From: Nonomuraea sp. NEAU-A123
GTDB taxonomy: Bacteria > Actinomycetota > Actinomycetes > Streptosporangiales > Streptosporangiaceae
Reading direction: 5' to 3'
Assembly (NCBI RefSeq): GCF_018603905.1
Contig: NZ_JAHFZZ010000003.1
Coordinates: forward strand, 434,001 to 498,000
DNA: 64,000 nucleotides
Position numbers and translations under genes: made by a program. Below, one piece after another: positions 50,082 to 57,901 of the stretch; positions within the stretch are counted from its first letter, which is position 1, and every line of letters starts with the position of its first letter. The notes beneath the pieces were generated by a model that was not told the DNA's origin, searched no databases, and saw only the letters and a list, made by a program, of their open reading frames with translations.

Positions 50082-50112
50082 GACCGTACGCCTGTGTACT
50101 GAGACATTGCAA
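50073..50112 (-). promoter_or_regulatory. Early promoter/operator element 4
   Basis: Minus strand TTGCAA (50112-50107), 18 nt, TACGGT (50088-50083). The downstream direct repeat GCGTACGGTCCCTCTTGCA is conserved, the upstream one degenerate (only CCTTGCAATG). Drives the 50046-48822 operon. Confidence 0.65.
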
Positions 50113-50154
50113 GGCGATCGGGTGATGTTGGAGATCACGCCAGGAAAGCAAAGA

Positions 50155-50185
50155 GCCGCGAAGATCTATAAAAGATCTTCGCGGC
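50155..50185 (-). terminator. Rho-independent terminator
   Basis: GCCGCGAAGATCT and AGATCTTCGCGGC, 13-bp perfect arms, 5-nt loop, followed on minus by TCTTTGCTTTCC. It ends the integrase-side transcript after the 59-residue gene. Confidence 0.85.
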
Positions 50186-50201
50186 CCGCGTGTGTTGTCC
50201 G

Positions 50202-50381
50202 TCAGGCGGCAGATGGTTCAGCAGCCTCACGGAAGATCCCACCGAGGATCTCGGCCGCATGCTCGACCTGCTCGTCGCGTAGCTCCCACGTCGCCGGAGT
50301 GGTGCCCCCCGACTGTTCGAGCTCGTCGAGGATTGCTCGCTCGAGCTCGTCGATCGTGAATGCGGAACTGACGTTATTCAA
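50202..50381 (-). CDS. 59-residue acidic protein next to integrase
   Basis: TTG 50381 with GAAAGG 8 nt upstream gives MNNVSSAFTIDELERAILDELEQ and a helical acidic rest; longer starts lack a ribosome site. It lies downstream of the integrase on the same strand. Small proteins near serine integrases are sometimes recombination directionality factors, but nothing specific shows it here. Confidence 0.5.
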   Translation of the reverse strand: MNNVSSAFTIDELERAILDELEQSGGTTPATWELRDEQVEHAAEILGGIFREAAEPSAA

Positions 50382-50520
50382 ATTTTGTACCTTTCGCCCC
50401 CAACCGCGCACGGCGCAGCGTGATCCCCCAGGATCGCGAGGTCCGGTTACGGTCGCACGGGTTCGGGGTGCGAGGCTAGCTCATTTTACCGTTTTGTTAT
50501 TGAACTTTCACTTAGGGTAT

Positions 50521-52038
50521 TTACCGCCAAACGTACGTCAACCGGTCTTTATCGAGCCCTCGAAAACCGGGCCTAGTGGAAGGATGTACGACAATATGGT
50601 CAATAACCGTGAGGATAAGGCCGCGCCGTTCCTCGATTTCGGCTGCCGCCCACCATGCGGCGAGAGATTTCGGTGTCACCATTTCCGGCAAGGCGGTCGA
50701 CCGCTGTGCCTGCTTGAGGCGGCCCTTGACGTCGTTCACCTGAGCCGCGAGCGACTTGTTCGCCTCGAGGAACGCCCCTCGAGACATGGGGATCATCGGG
50801 TCGGCGTAGTCGCGGCCGAGCTGCTCGAGCTTCTCCTCGAGATCGGCGAGCTCGTTCCCGAGGGTCACGTCACCGCCAGGCGAGGCGGCCTCGGCGAGCC
50901 GCTTGCGCACGACCGGCGAGGCGTAGCGGGCGAGCACGCGACTGGCGACGTCGAGCTCGAGCGGGCCGGCGGCAATGCGAATTTTCGCGCATCCGCCGTA
51001 CGGCGCCGTCTTCCGGCAGTGGTATCCGGGCAAGCCGGAATTCGCACGATGCCCGGTGAGGGGTCGTCCGCACAAGCCGCATATGAGAATGCCACCCGAT
51101 AGAAGGTATTTGCGCTTATTCGAGCCACCGGGGTTAGTGGTGCGATCTGGGTCTTTGAGGATAACTCGCAGCCTTCGCCGCTCATCATCGGTGATGATCG
51201 CGGGCCAGCAGTCGCGGGCGACGATGAATGCGTCGGGCTCTTTTTCCTTAGTGACAGTTATCTCTTGTTTTGTGCCGTCAGGCTTGTCGACCTCGATCCG
51301 CTTCTCGTCGCCGTACGTCCGGTGCCCCGCCATTGCCGGATTCAGGAGCAGTCGAACAATGGCGCGCGATGCCCATCTATTGCCTTGACTTGTGCGGTGA
51401 TCGTTGTCGCCGAGCCAAGTTACAAGGGAATTTACAGAGCCACCCTTGAGTACATGTTCGACCATATGACGAACGACTTTTTGTTCTTCCGGCCGGATTG
51501 TAATGCCGTCGGAATCATAGCCGTAGCGTCTCACGCCACATCCCCAAGCCTTTCCTTCCAAGGCGCGTTGCAGGTAAGCCGCCTTCTGCCTCTCGGCTTT
51601 GTGCTCCACCTCCCCTTGCGACACGGCCCCCAAGATTCGGGCGACCATGCGCCCGGTGTAGGTGCCGAGGTCGACATCACCAGAAACGCATGCGAATTGA
51701 GCTTTGGTCGCCTCGACCAGGTCGACAATCCGCTCAAGCTCTGCGTTGCGCCTGGTCAGGCGATCAATATGCCATACCGCGAAAGCGTTTATACGGCCGC
51801 TTTCGAGGTCTGCGATCATCCTTTCGTAGTCAGGCCTTCTTTTCTTCTTGCTCGCCGACATATCGTTATCGATATAGATGTCGACGATTACGCCTGATGG
51901 GTCGATATAGGTAATCTTCTTGGTTACCTCATCGACCTGTCTCTCTACGCCGAGGCCTGAGCCCTCGCGGTCTTTCGATAGGCGGGCGTAAATCCCCCAT
52001 CGACGTCCCCCGAGGGCGGCCTCGAGTAGTCGGCTCAC
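50521..52038 (-). CDS. Large serine integrase
   Basis: 505 residues, start overlapping the previous stop. Catalytic Ser 21 in GIYARLSKDREGSGLG; the resolvase core continues with VDIYIDNDMSASKKKRRPDYERMIADLESGRINAFAVWHIDRLTRR. Recombinase domain near 160-270, zinc ribbon with CGLCGRPLTGH and YHCRKTAPYGGC (about 318-355), coiled coil about 390-450. Codon use is less GC-biased than neighbouring genes. Integrates the element by attP x attB recombination; target is the host metallopeptidase gene. Confidence 0.93.
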   Translation of the reverse strand: MSRLLEAALGGRRWGIYARLSKDREGSGLGVERQVDEVTKKITYIDPSGVIVDIYIDNDMSASKKKRRPDYERMIADLESGRINAFAVWHIDRLTRRNAELERIVDLVEATKAQFACVSGDVDLGTYTGRMVARILGAVSQGEVEHKAERQKAAYLQRALEGKAWGCGVRRYGYDSDGITIRPEEQKVVRHMVEHVLKGGSVNSLVTWLGDNDHRTSQGNRWASRAIVRLLLNPAMAGHRTYGDEKRIEVDKPDGTKQEITVTKEKEPDAFIVARDCWPAIITDDERRRLRVILKDPDRTTNPGGSNKRKYLLSGGILICGLCGRPLTGHRANSGLPGYHCRKTAPYGGCAKIRIAAGPLELDVASRVLARYASPVVRKRLAEAASPGGDVTLGNELADLEEKLEQLGRDYADPMIPMSRGAFLEANKSLAAQVNDVKGRLKQAQRSTALPEMVTPKSLAAWWAAAEIEERRGLILTVIDHIVVHPSTRPGFRGLDKDRLTYVWR

Positions 52039-52580
52039 GCCTCGTTGTTATTGGCGCGGCGCCTGTTCCCCTCTTCCTGTTGCTGCTGGCCTACCTCGGC
52101 GGTGTAACGCTCCTCGGCACGGGCGAGCTCGTTGAATATGTTGAATATGGCTTTGTTGAGCGGGCTCGTGAGTTCGGCTGGTTCTCCGTTGCCGACCAAT
52201 CCGCGGAGAATCCACAGCGCCGCGGCGTGCCCGTCGAATGCATCGACCCAGAGTGCGACGTCCTCGACCAGTCGGCCGAGACGGTCGAGCTGAACGACGA
52301 CGACGCGGTCGACCTCGCCGGCCTCGACGAGCTCGAACGCACGGTCGCGGTCACGTCGGCTACGGCCGAGGTCGACCAGCTCGGCGACCACGTGGACGCC
52401 ATGCCGTTCCGCGTATGCCCGAAGTGCTACTAGCTGTCCGTTTGCCTGGTCACGTACGGCGCCTCCAGAACGCGCGTAGAGCGCCCAACGGGGGCGCGGT
52501 GCTGCATCGCCCCCGGGCACGTGGTGCTCGTCGCTCTGTGAGCCGCTCGGCGCCGTCTGGGGGTCACGAGGTTCGATCAC
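52035..52580 (-). CDS. Resolvase-domain protein without canonical catalytic Ser
   Basis: 181 residues, GTG 52580 with GGAG 8 nt upstream; stop overlaps integrase start. Residues 31-130 resemble a serine recombinase catalytic domain: WALYARSGGAVRDQANGQLVALRAYAERHGVHVV and VVVVQLDRLGRLVEDV. The usual YxRVS serine is replaced: YARSGG puts Gly at that place and Ser one residue earlier. No zinc ribbon or recombinase domain; ends in a Gln/Asn/Arg tail. Perhaps a regulatory partner of the integrase, or a fragment. Confidence 0.65.
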   Translation of the reverse strand: MIEPRDPQTAPSGSQSDEHHVPGGDAAPRPRWALYARSGGAVRDQANGQLVALRAYAERHGVHVVAELVDLGRSRRDRDRAFELVEAGEVDRVVVVQLDRLGRLVEDVALWVDAFDGHAAALWILRGLVGNGEPAELTSPLNKAIFNIFNELARAEERYTAEVGQQQQEEGNRRRANNNEA

Positions 52581-52660
52581 TGCATCTCCACTTTCGCGAG
52601 TCGCGGAGTGGGACAGCCAGAGCGTAGGCGGCCGAACGTAGGCATGCCCAGCTCACAAAG

Positions 52661-52752
52661 CGGTCCCCCTAGGTCTGCGCGGCCTCCTGACGGACCGCGC
52701 CGGCTCAGGGTAGCGCCTTGACCTATGTACAGACATTCCTTAGGGGGGACCG
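52661..52752. other. Right attachment junction (attR region)
   Basis: Arms CGGTCCCCCTA (52661-52671) and TAGGGGGGACCG (52741-52752) are inverted repeats with one extra G. Downstream the host metallopeptidase frame resumes ([13 protein letters not shown]). A degenerate copy of the early element (ACCTATGTACAGACATTCC, minus-directed) lies at about 52,722. The exact crossover cannot be set without attL or an empty site; it is most likely within the G-run. Confidence 0.6.
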
Positions 52753-53109
52753 TTCGCGCAGGCGTATGTGATCGCCCACGAGTACGGCCACCACACCCAG
52801 GACCTGCTGGGCGCGCTCTCCGAGGGCAACTCGGTGGCCACGGAGCTGCAAGCCGACTGCTACGCGGGGGTGTGGGCCAAGCACGCGGTCGACACCGGCT
52901 TCTACGAAAAGCCGTTCACCACCTCGGAGTTCGCCGAGGCGCTCGACGCGGCGGCGGCGGTCGGCGACGACCGGATCCAGCAACGCACTCAGGGCAGGAT
53001 CGACCCGGAGTCGTTCACGCACGGCAGCTCGGAGCAACGCGTCAACGCGCTGAATCGCGGTTACAAGACCGGCGACCCAGCCAAATGTGCGCAATCTGAT
53101 CTTCTATAA
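52744..53109 (+). pseudogene. C-terminal fragment of neutral zinc metallopeptidase (YpfJ-like)
   Basis: An open frame after TAG 52741 encodes [23 protein letters not shown] (split here as HEYGHH, the HExxH zinc motif), then [21 protein letters not shown], with the third ligand Glu in LQADC-type context, to stop 53107-53109. The N-terminal roughly half of the protein, with its membrane anchor, is missing because the element integrated here. Excision would restore the gene. Without a start codon at the right place it is probably not translated. Confidence 0.85.
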
Positions 53110-53157
53110 CAGCCCCGAAGAACACGAGTAATCGGATTCTCTCCTAAAATCATTGGG

Positions 53158-53454
53158 GTGATCTTTAAGCTCGTCGGTGACGGCCGCCCTTATCCCGACC
53201 ATGGTCTGACCCCCAGAGAGTGGGCGCAGATCCCCCCACGGCAGGTCCGGCTCGACTCGTTGATCACCACGAAGGCCATGCTGGACCTGCATTCCCTGCT
53301 CGCCGCCGACTCCACGTTCTACGGCGACCTCTTCCCGCACGTGGTGCAGTGGCAGGGCCAGCTCTATCTGGAGGACGGGCTGCACCGGGCTCTCCGGGCG
53401 GCCCTGCACCAGCGATCGATCCTGCACGCCAGGGTCCTGGAGCTGCCCAGCTGA
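53158..53454 (+). CDS. ParB-like small protein (VapB-annotated family)
   Basis: 98 residues. RQVRLDSLITTKAMLDLHSLL and YLEDGLHRALRAALHQRSILHARVLEL follow the ParB/sulphiredoxin-like pattern (E/D-G-x-H-R). In Streptomyces this conserved neighbour of metallopeptidase genes is often labelled a VapB-family antitoxin, without evidence I know of. No toxin gene is adjacent. Confidence 0.65.
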   Translation: MIFKLVGDGRPYPDHGLTPREWAQIPPRQVRLDSLITTKAMLDLHSLLAADSTFYGDLFPHVVQWQGQLYLEDGLHRALRAALHQRSILHARVLELPS

Positions 53455-53490
53455 AAAAGAAATGTCAGCCTCCTCGGGCAGGATGCCTCC

Positions 53491-53940
53491 ATGGTCTTTT
53501 TTCAGTTGGTGATCGACTGCGCCGACCCCGATCGGCTGGCGCGCTTCTGGGCTGACGGCTTGGGTTACGAGCCGGAGGAGCCGCCGGGCCACTTCGACAC
53601 CTGGCGCGACTACTGGCAGAGCATCGGCGTGCCGGAGGAGGAGCTCGGCGACGGAGACTGTTCCGACAGCATCGTCGACCCGGAGGGCGCGGGCCCGCGG
53701 ATCTGGTTCCAGCGGGTCCCGGAGGGCAAAGTGGTGAAAAACCGCTTTCACCTCGACATCAAGGTGGGCGGCAAGCGGGAGGAGGTTCCGCTGGCGACCC
53801 GCAGAGCCCGCGTCGACGCCGAGGTGGAGCGGCTGGTCCGCGCGGGTGCCTCCGTCGTACGCGTGCTCGCGGAGCCGGGGTTGGACCATTACGCGGTGGC
53901 CATGGCGGATCCGGAGGGCAACGAGTTCGACGTCGTCTGA
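53491..53940 (+). CDS. VOC / glyoxalase-like protein
   Basis: 149 residues, ATG 53491. FQLVIDCADPDRLARFWADGLGYEPEE and FHLDIKVGG ... DHYAVAMADPEGNEFDVV are the two beta-alpha-beta-beta-beta halves of a VOC fold, with metal ligand-like H and E. Substrate not predictable. Confidence 0.85.
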   Translation: MVFFQLVIDCADPDRLARFWADGLGYEPEEPPGHFDTWRDYWQSIGVPEEELGDGDCSDSIVDPEGAGPRIWFQRVPEGKVVKNRFHLDIKVGGKREEVPLATRRARVDAEVERLVRAGASVVRVLAEPGLDHYAVAMADPEGNEFDVV

Positions 53941-53951
53941 GAGTTGGTTCG

Positions 53952-54365
53952 ATGGACGAGGCCACGGCCCGATCGAAGTTCCTGACGGCACGCAGCGCCA
54001 GGCTGGCCACCGTGGACGGACAAGGGGTGCCGCACCTGGTGCCCATCGTCTTCGCCGTCGAGGGCGACGTGATCGTGTTCGCCGTGGATCACAAACCGAA
54101 GCGCGCCACCGACCTCCGCAGGCTGCGCAACATCGCGGCCAACGACCGCGTATGCGTCCTGGCCGACCACTACTCCGACGACTGGCGGCACCTGTGGTGG
54201 GCACGAGCCGATGGCACCGCGGCGCTCGCCGAGGACGACACCACCCGCCGGCACTGGCTCGACCGCCTGGCCGAACGCTACGAACAGTACGCGGAGCGAC
54301 GTCCTGAGGGCCCGGTGGTGGTGATCACCGTCGAGCGCTGGAGCGGCTGGGCCTACAACGAGTAG
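53952..54365 (+). CDS. TIGR03668-type PPOX F420-dependent oxidoreductase
   Basis: 137 residues. ARSARLATVDGQGVPHLVPIVFAVEGDVIVFAVDHKPKR is the split-barrel flavin/F420 fold; RVCVLADHYSDDWRHLWWARADGTA matches the TIGR03668 pattern. Uses F420 in actinobacteria. Starts 11 nt after the VOC stop, same operon. Confidence 0.85.
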   Translation: MDEATARSKFLTARSARLATVDGQGVPHLVPIVFAVEGDVIVFAVDHKPKRATDLRRLRNIAANDRVCVLADHYSDDWRHLWWARADGTAALAEDDTTRRHWLDRLAERYEQYAERRPEGPVVVITVERWSGWAYNE

Positions 54366-54405
54366 CCGGGCCCACCAGCGAAAGCGAATAAGCGGAGGGG
54401 ACAGC

Positions 54406-55407
54406 GTGGCAGCGCCGTACAGGAACCGGCTTCGTCTCGGCGCCTGCCTGTCGCTGTCCGGCAAGTACGCGCGCTTCGGCGGCCAGGCCCGGCTCGCCCT
54501 GGACATCTGGCGATCCACGACCGACGCGGTCGACCTCCTCATCGAGGACGACGGCAGTGACCCCGAGCGGGTGGACGCCCTCCTCCCCAGGTTGTCGGCG
54601 GAGTGCGACCTCCTGCTCGGCCCCTATTCCACGCTGCTCATGCGCAGAGCGGGCACCATCGCCGCGGCCATGGGCCGCCTGATCTGGAACCACGGCGGAT
54701 CAGGCGACGACGTCGAGACAGCTCACCCCGGTCACGTCGTCTCCGTGCTCACGCCCGCGAGCCGCTACGCGGAGCCCTTCGTCCGGCACCTCGCCACCCA
54801 GCAGGACCCCCGCCCGCTCCGGATCGTTCAGGGCAAGGGCAGCTTCGCCCGTCAGGTCGCCGGCGGCGCCGAGCGCCTGGCGCACGCCCTCGGGCTGCGC
54901 ACCGTCAGCTCACCGACGCCGGAGGCGTGGGATCTCTTCTGCGCCGGCTCCTTCGAAGACGACGTGCGGGCCGTCACCTACGCCAGGTCGCTGCCGATGC
55001 CCCCGCGGAGCGTGTGCGCCGTGGCGGCGGGCGTCCGCGAGTTCGGCGAGGCCGTCGGCGATCCTGTGGGCGTCTACGGCGTCGGGCAGTGGTTTCCCGG
55101 CGGAGGCGACCGCGTCGAGCTGTCCATGGCCGAGGACGACTTCCTGACCGCCTACCGGGAGCGCGCCGGTTCGCTCCCGGACTATCCGGCCGTGCAAGCC
55201 GTCGCCGCCGCGGCCATCGCGACACATTGCGCCCGGCAAGCCGGCAGTACGGCACGTGCGGAGCTGTGGTCCGCCGCCACGGCGTTGGAGACCACCACCC
55301 TGTTCGGGGCCTTCAAGGTGGATCCCCGCACCGGAGCTCAAGTCGGGCACCAGACGGCCTTCATCAGGTGGGACGCCGAAGGTCCAGCCATAACAGAAGG
55401 CCCCTGA
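54406..55407 (+). CDS. Periplasmic-binding-protein type I-like (Leu/Ile/Val family)
   Basis: 333 residues from GTG 54406. LRLGACLSLSGKYARFGGQARLALDIW and LLLGPYSTLLMRRAGTIAA resemble LivK-type ABC binding proteins. No signal peptide or lipobox and no ABC genes nearby, so probably a cytoplasmic ligand-binding or regulatory protein. Confidence 0.7.
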   Translation: MAAPYRNRLRLGACLSLSGKYARFGGQARLALDIWRSTTDAVDLLIEDDGSDPERVDALLPRLSAECDLLLGPYSTLLMRRAGTIAAAMGRLIWNHGGSGDDVETAHPGHVVSVLTPASRYAEPFVRHLATQQDPRPLRIVQGKGSFARQVAGGAERLAHALGLRTVSSPTPEAWDLFCAGSFEDDVRAVTYARSLPMPPRSVCAVAAGVREFGEAVGDPVGVYGVGQWFPGGGDRVELSMAEDDFLTAYRERAGSLPDYPAVQAVAAAAIATHCARQAGSTARAELWSAATALETTTLFGAFKVDPRTGAQVGHQTAFIRWDAEGPAITEGP

Positions 55408-55429
55408 CCCGATCAGACAGGTCAGAGGC
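55398..55429. terminator. Bidirectional hairpin between binding-protein gene and tRNA-Ser
   Basis: GGCCCCTGACC and AGGTCAGAGGCC form an imperfect stem with an 8-9 nt loop; TTCTGTT follows on minus, directly downstream of the tRNA. Confidence 0.6.
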
Positions 55430-55437
55430 CCAAAGAG

Positions 55438-55527
55438 TGGCGGTGGTGGTGGGATTTGAACCCACGGATGAGTTGCCCCATCACACGCTTTCGAGGCGTG
55501 CGCCCTCGGCCACTAGGCGACACCACC
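55438..55527 (-). tRNA. tRNA-Ser (anticodon CGA)
   Basis: Acceptor GGTGGTG pairs with CACCACC, discriminator G, encoded CCA. Anticodon loop CTCGAAA, long variable arm GATGGGGCAACTCATC, T-arm GTGGG-TTCAAAT-CCCAC. The long variable arm and CGA anticodon give serine (UCG). Confidence 0.95.
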
Positions 55528-55537
55528 GTCGACGAGC

Positions 55538-55993
55538 TTACCGGATCCGCCGAGTGCCAAAGAACTCCTTTAGTACGGCAGCGCACTCCTCACCCAGCAC
55601 CCCCATGACGACCTCGGGCCGGTGGTTGAGCCTGCGGTCCCGGACCACGTCCCACAGTGACCCCACGGCCCCGCCTTTCTCGTCGACGGCCCCGTACACG
55701 ACGCGGTCGACCCGGGCCAGCACCGCCGCGCCCGCGCACATCGTGCACGGCTCCAGCGTGACCACCAGCGTGCAGCCGTCCAGCCGCCACCGCCCGAGCG
55801 ACCGGGCGGCCTGCCGGAGGGCCAGGACCTCCGCGTGGGCGGTCGGATCGAAGGAAGCCTCGCGGGAGTTGCCGGCGGACGCGAGCACCTCGCCCAGCGG
55901 GCCGAGCACGACCGCGCCGACGGGGACCTCGCCGCGGGCGCCGGCCGCGACGGCCTCGGACAGGGCCAGGCGCATCGCGTCGGCGTGGTTCAC
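55538..55993 (-). CDS. tadA: tRNA-specific adenosine deaminase TadA
   Basis: 151 residues. HAE zinc/proton motif (His 53, Glu 55) and PCTMC (Cys 83, Cys 86). Makes inosine at the wobble position of tRNA-Arg(ACG). Neighbour genes encode associated proteins, a conserved actinobacterial set. Confidence 0.93.
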   Translation of the reverse strand: MNHADAMRLALSEAVAAGARGEVPVGAVVLGPLGEVLASAGNSREASFDPTAHAEVLALRQAARSLGRWRLDGCTLVVTLEPCTMCAGAAVLARVDRVVYGAVDEKGGAVGSLWDVVRDRRLNHRPEVVMGVLGEECAAVLKEFFGTRRIR

Positions 55994-56472
55994 CGCAACC
56001 GGTCGAGCTCGTCGGCGAAGGACAGCCGCTCGGCGATCACGGAGAGGATGTCGGCGGGCAGCACGCCCTCTTCCATGCTCAGCTCCAGCAGCTCCTCCGA
56101 GCTCACGCCCAGGTCGCTGAGGAGTTCGAAGTCACCGGCCGGCTTGACGCCCAGCCCGTTGCTCTCCTTGTCGGGGGCCACCCCGGCGAACTCCGCGAAC
56201 AGCTCGCCGAGCGTGTCGGACAGGATCGCGTGCGCGTCGGAGAGGAAGACACGCGGCTCCTCGTCACCGCGGTAGCGGACGATGGCGAACCACTCGTCCT
56301 CCACCTCGACGCAGAGCAGGGCGAGCTCGTCGCCGGACAGGCCGAGGGCCTCGGTCACCGCGTCGCCGAAGTCGTCGACGATCTCGGCGTCACCGAGATC
56401 GACCTCGGCGCCGCTCCAGCCGCCGGGGATCTTGACGAAGGCCGCGGAAAAGGTGTTGGACGCCATGTCCAT
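55990..56472 (-). CDS. tRNA adenosine deaminase-associated protein (copy 1)
   Basis: 160 residues, stop overlapping tadA start. Very acidic; alpha/beta (ALLCVEVEDEWFAIVRYRGDEEPRVFLSDAHAIL). Paralogue of the next gene. Family known from synteny with tadA; mechanism unknown. Confidence 0.75.
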   Translation of the reverse strand: MDMASNTFSAAFVKIPGGWSGAEVDLGDAEIVDDFGDAVTEALGLSGDELALLCVEVEDEWFAIVRYRGDEEPRVFLSDAHAILSDTLGELFAEFAGVAPDKESNGLGVKPAGDFELLSDLGVSSEELLELSMEEGVLPADILSVIAERLSFADELDRLR

Positions 56473-56481
56473 GCTCCAGGG

Positions 56482-56991
56482 TCAGCCGAAGACCGATTCG
56501 ATGGCCCGCTCGAACGGCTCGGAGAAACCGAGCCGCGCGGCGATGCTGGACAGCACGTCCTCCGGGAGGAGTTCGATGTCGCCGGAGAGTATGCCCAGCT
56601 CCATCTCGTCGAGTCCCAGGTCCGCGAAGATCGACAGATCGCCTGCGGGGAGCACCGTCTCCTCGTCCTGGAGGATCTCGTCGAGCTCCTCCTCGTCGGG
56701 GATCGGCACGTCGAGGAAATCGAGAACCTGCTCGGCCAGCGGGAAGTCCCAGGACGCGGCGATGTCGGACAGGAAGACATCAACGCGATCACCGAGGACC
56801 CGCAGCGCCACGAAGAACTCGTCCCCCACGGCGACCAGGCCAATCGTGCCACTCTCGCTCGGCTGCTGGCGCAGAGCCTTGATCAGGCCGTGCAGATCGG
56901 ACGTCAGCGCGACCGGCAGCAGCCCGGCGTCCCAGCATTCATCCTCGCGATAGACCACGATGGCGAAGTCGAGCGCATCTTCTTCTGTCAT
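56482..56991 (-). CDS. tRNA adenosine deaminase-associated protein (copy 2)
   Basis: 169 residues from ATG 56991. Same fold and [22 protein letters not shown] segment as copy 1, also acidic, with repeated [17 protein letters not shown]-type C-terminus. Tandem duplicate nine nt upstream of copy 1. Confidence 0.75.
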   Translation of the reverse strand: MTEEDALDFAIVVYREDECWDAGLLPVALTSDLHGLIKALRQQPSESGTIGLVAVGDEFFVALRVLGDRVDVFLSDIAASWDFPLAEQVLDFLDVPIPDEEELDEILQDEETVLPAGDLSIFADLGLDEMELGILSGDIELLPEDVLSSIAARLGFSEPFERAIESVFG

Positions 56992-57131
56992 CGTCCACCC
57001 CACGACGTGGCCACTTCGGCTTCCAATCGTTCCAGACCCGACCACCCCCCGCGTGCTGCTCCGACCAAATTGTGATCAAAACCGATGACGCGGCGTGCCG
57101 GTTCGTTGCACACAAGATAGCGTTGTCCCTT

Positions 57132-57770
57132 ATGGAAACCCTCGTCGTCGACCATCCTCTCGTAGCACACAAGCTCACCACGCTACGTGATGTCCGGACG
57201 GACTCGCCGACGTTCCGCCGGCTGGCGGACGAGCTGGTGACCCTGCTGGCATACGAGGCGACCCGCGATGTCCGGGTCATCGACGTGACCGTGCAGACCC
57301 CGGTCGCCGAGGCTCACGGAGTGCGGATGGCCAAGCCGTCCCCGCTGGTCGTGCCGATCCTGCGGGCGGGTCTCGGCATGCTCGACGGCATGACCAGGCT
57401 GCTGCCCACGGCCGAGGTCGGCTTCCTCGGCATGATCCGCAACGAGTCGACGCTGCAGGCCGAGACCTACGCCACCCGGCTGCCCGACGACCTGTCCGGG
57501 CGCCAGTGCTACGTGGTCGACCCCATGCTGGCCACCGGCGGCACGCTCGCCGCGGCCGTGCGGTTCCTGTTCGACCGCGGGGCGGTCGACGTCACGGCGA
57601 TCTGCCTGCTCGCGGCGCCCGAGGGGCTGGCCTACATGGACAAGGTGTTCGCCAACTCCGGCAAGCCGCTCCGCGTCGTGACCGCCGCCCTCGACGAACG
57701 GCTGAACGAGAACGGTTACATCGTTCCAGGACTGGGCGACGCCGGAGATCGACTCTACGGAGTTGTCTGA
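57132..57770 (+). CDS. upp: Uracil phosphoribosyltransferase
   Basis: 212 residues from ATG 57132. [13 protein letters not shown] and the PRPP loop [17 protein letters not shown] are typical. Converts uracil and PRPP to UMP. Earlier in-frame starts lack support. Confidence 0.95.
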   Translation: METLVVDHPLVAHKLTTLRDVRTDSPTFRRLADELVTLLAYEATRDVRVIDVTVQTPVAEAHGVRMAKPSPLVVPILRAGLGMLDGMTRLLPTAEVGFLGMIRNESTLQAETYATRLPDDLSGRQCYVVDPMLATGGTLAAAVRFLFDRGAVDVTAICLLAAPEGLAYMDKVFANSGKPLRVVTAALDERLNENGYIVPGLGDAGDRLYGVV

Positions 57771-57865
57771 CCAGCCACGCTGCGCACTCGCTTCGTTACA
57801 TACTGTTGCCACCGGGGTATGAAGTGAGGGGAAGGCAACTTCCGCACGCGCGTGGGGGGAGCACG

Positions 57866-57901
57866 ATGAGCGATTTTCCGATTACCGAGGTGTTCTCGTG
57901 A
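57866..57901 (+). CDS. 11-residue upstream ORF
   Basis: ATG 57866 with GGGGGGAG upstream, encodes MSDFPITEVFS; TGA overlaps the GTG of the next gene. Possible leader peptide coupling translation of 57898-58122. Confidence 0.4.
   Translation: MSDFPITEVFS

Larger units (their letters stand above)
1..52745. mobile_element. Integrated siphovirus-type prophage carrying a Tra/Spd-like conjugation module (left end outside window)
   Basis: Seen: co-directional minus-strand genes for terminase, portal, MuF-protease, major capsid, major tail, tail chaperones, tape measure and minor tail proteins, plus XRE regulator, FtsK-like translocase, DUF2637-like protein and a large serine integrase at the right end. 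The right boundary lies in the G-run near 52,745, where a host zinc metallopeptidase reading frame resumes in mid-protein. The left attachment site and the N-terminal half of the metallopeptidase are not in the window. Shared promoter/operator repeats in the structural and integrase halves support a single element. Inference: temperate or formerly temperate; at least one gene is frameshifted, so activity is uncertain. Confidence 0.93.

Noticed and set aside
53104-54204. Long minus-strand frames opposite the VOC and F420/PPOX genes, and many long plus-strand frames opposite element genes.
   Set aside because: High-GC antisense shadows with Arg/Pro/Ala-rich translations and no motifs.
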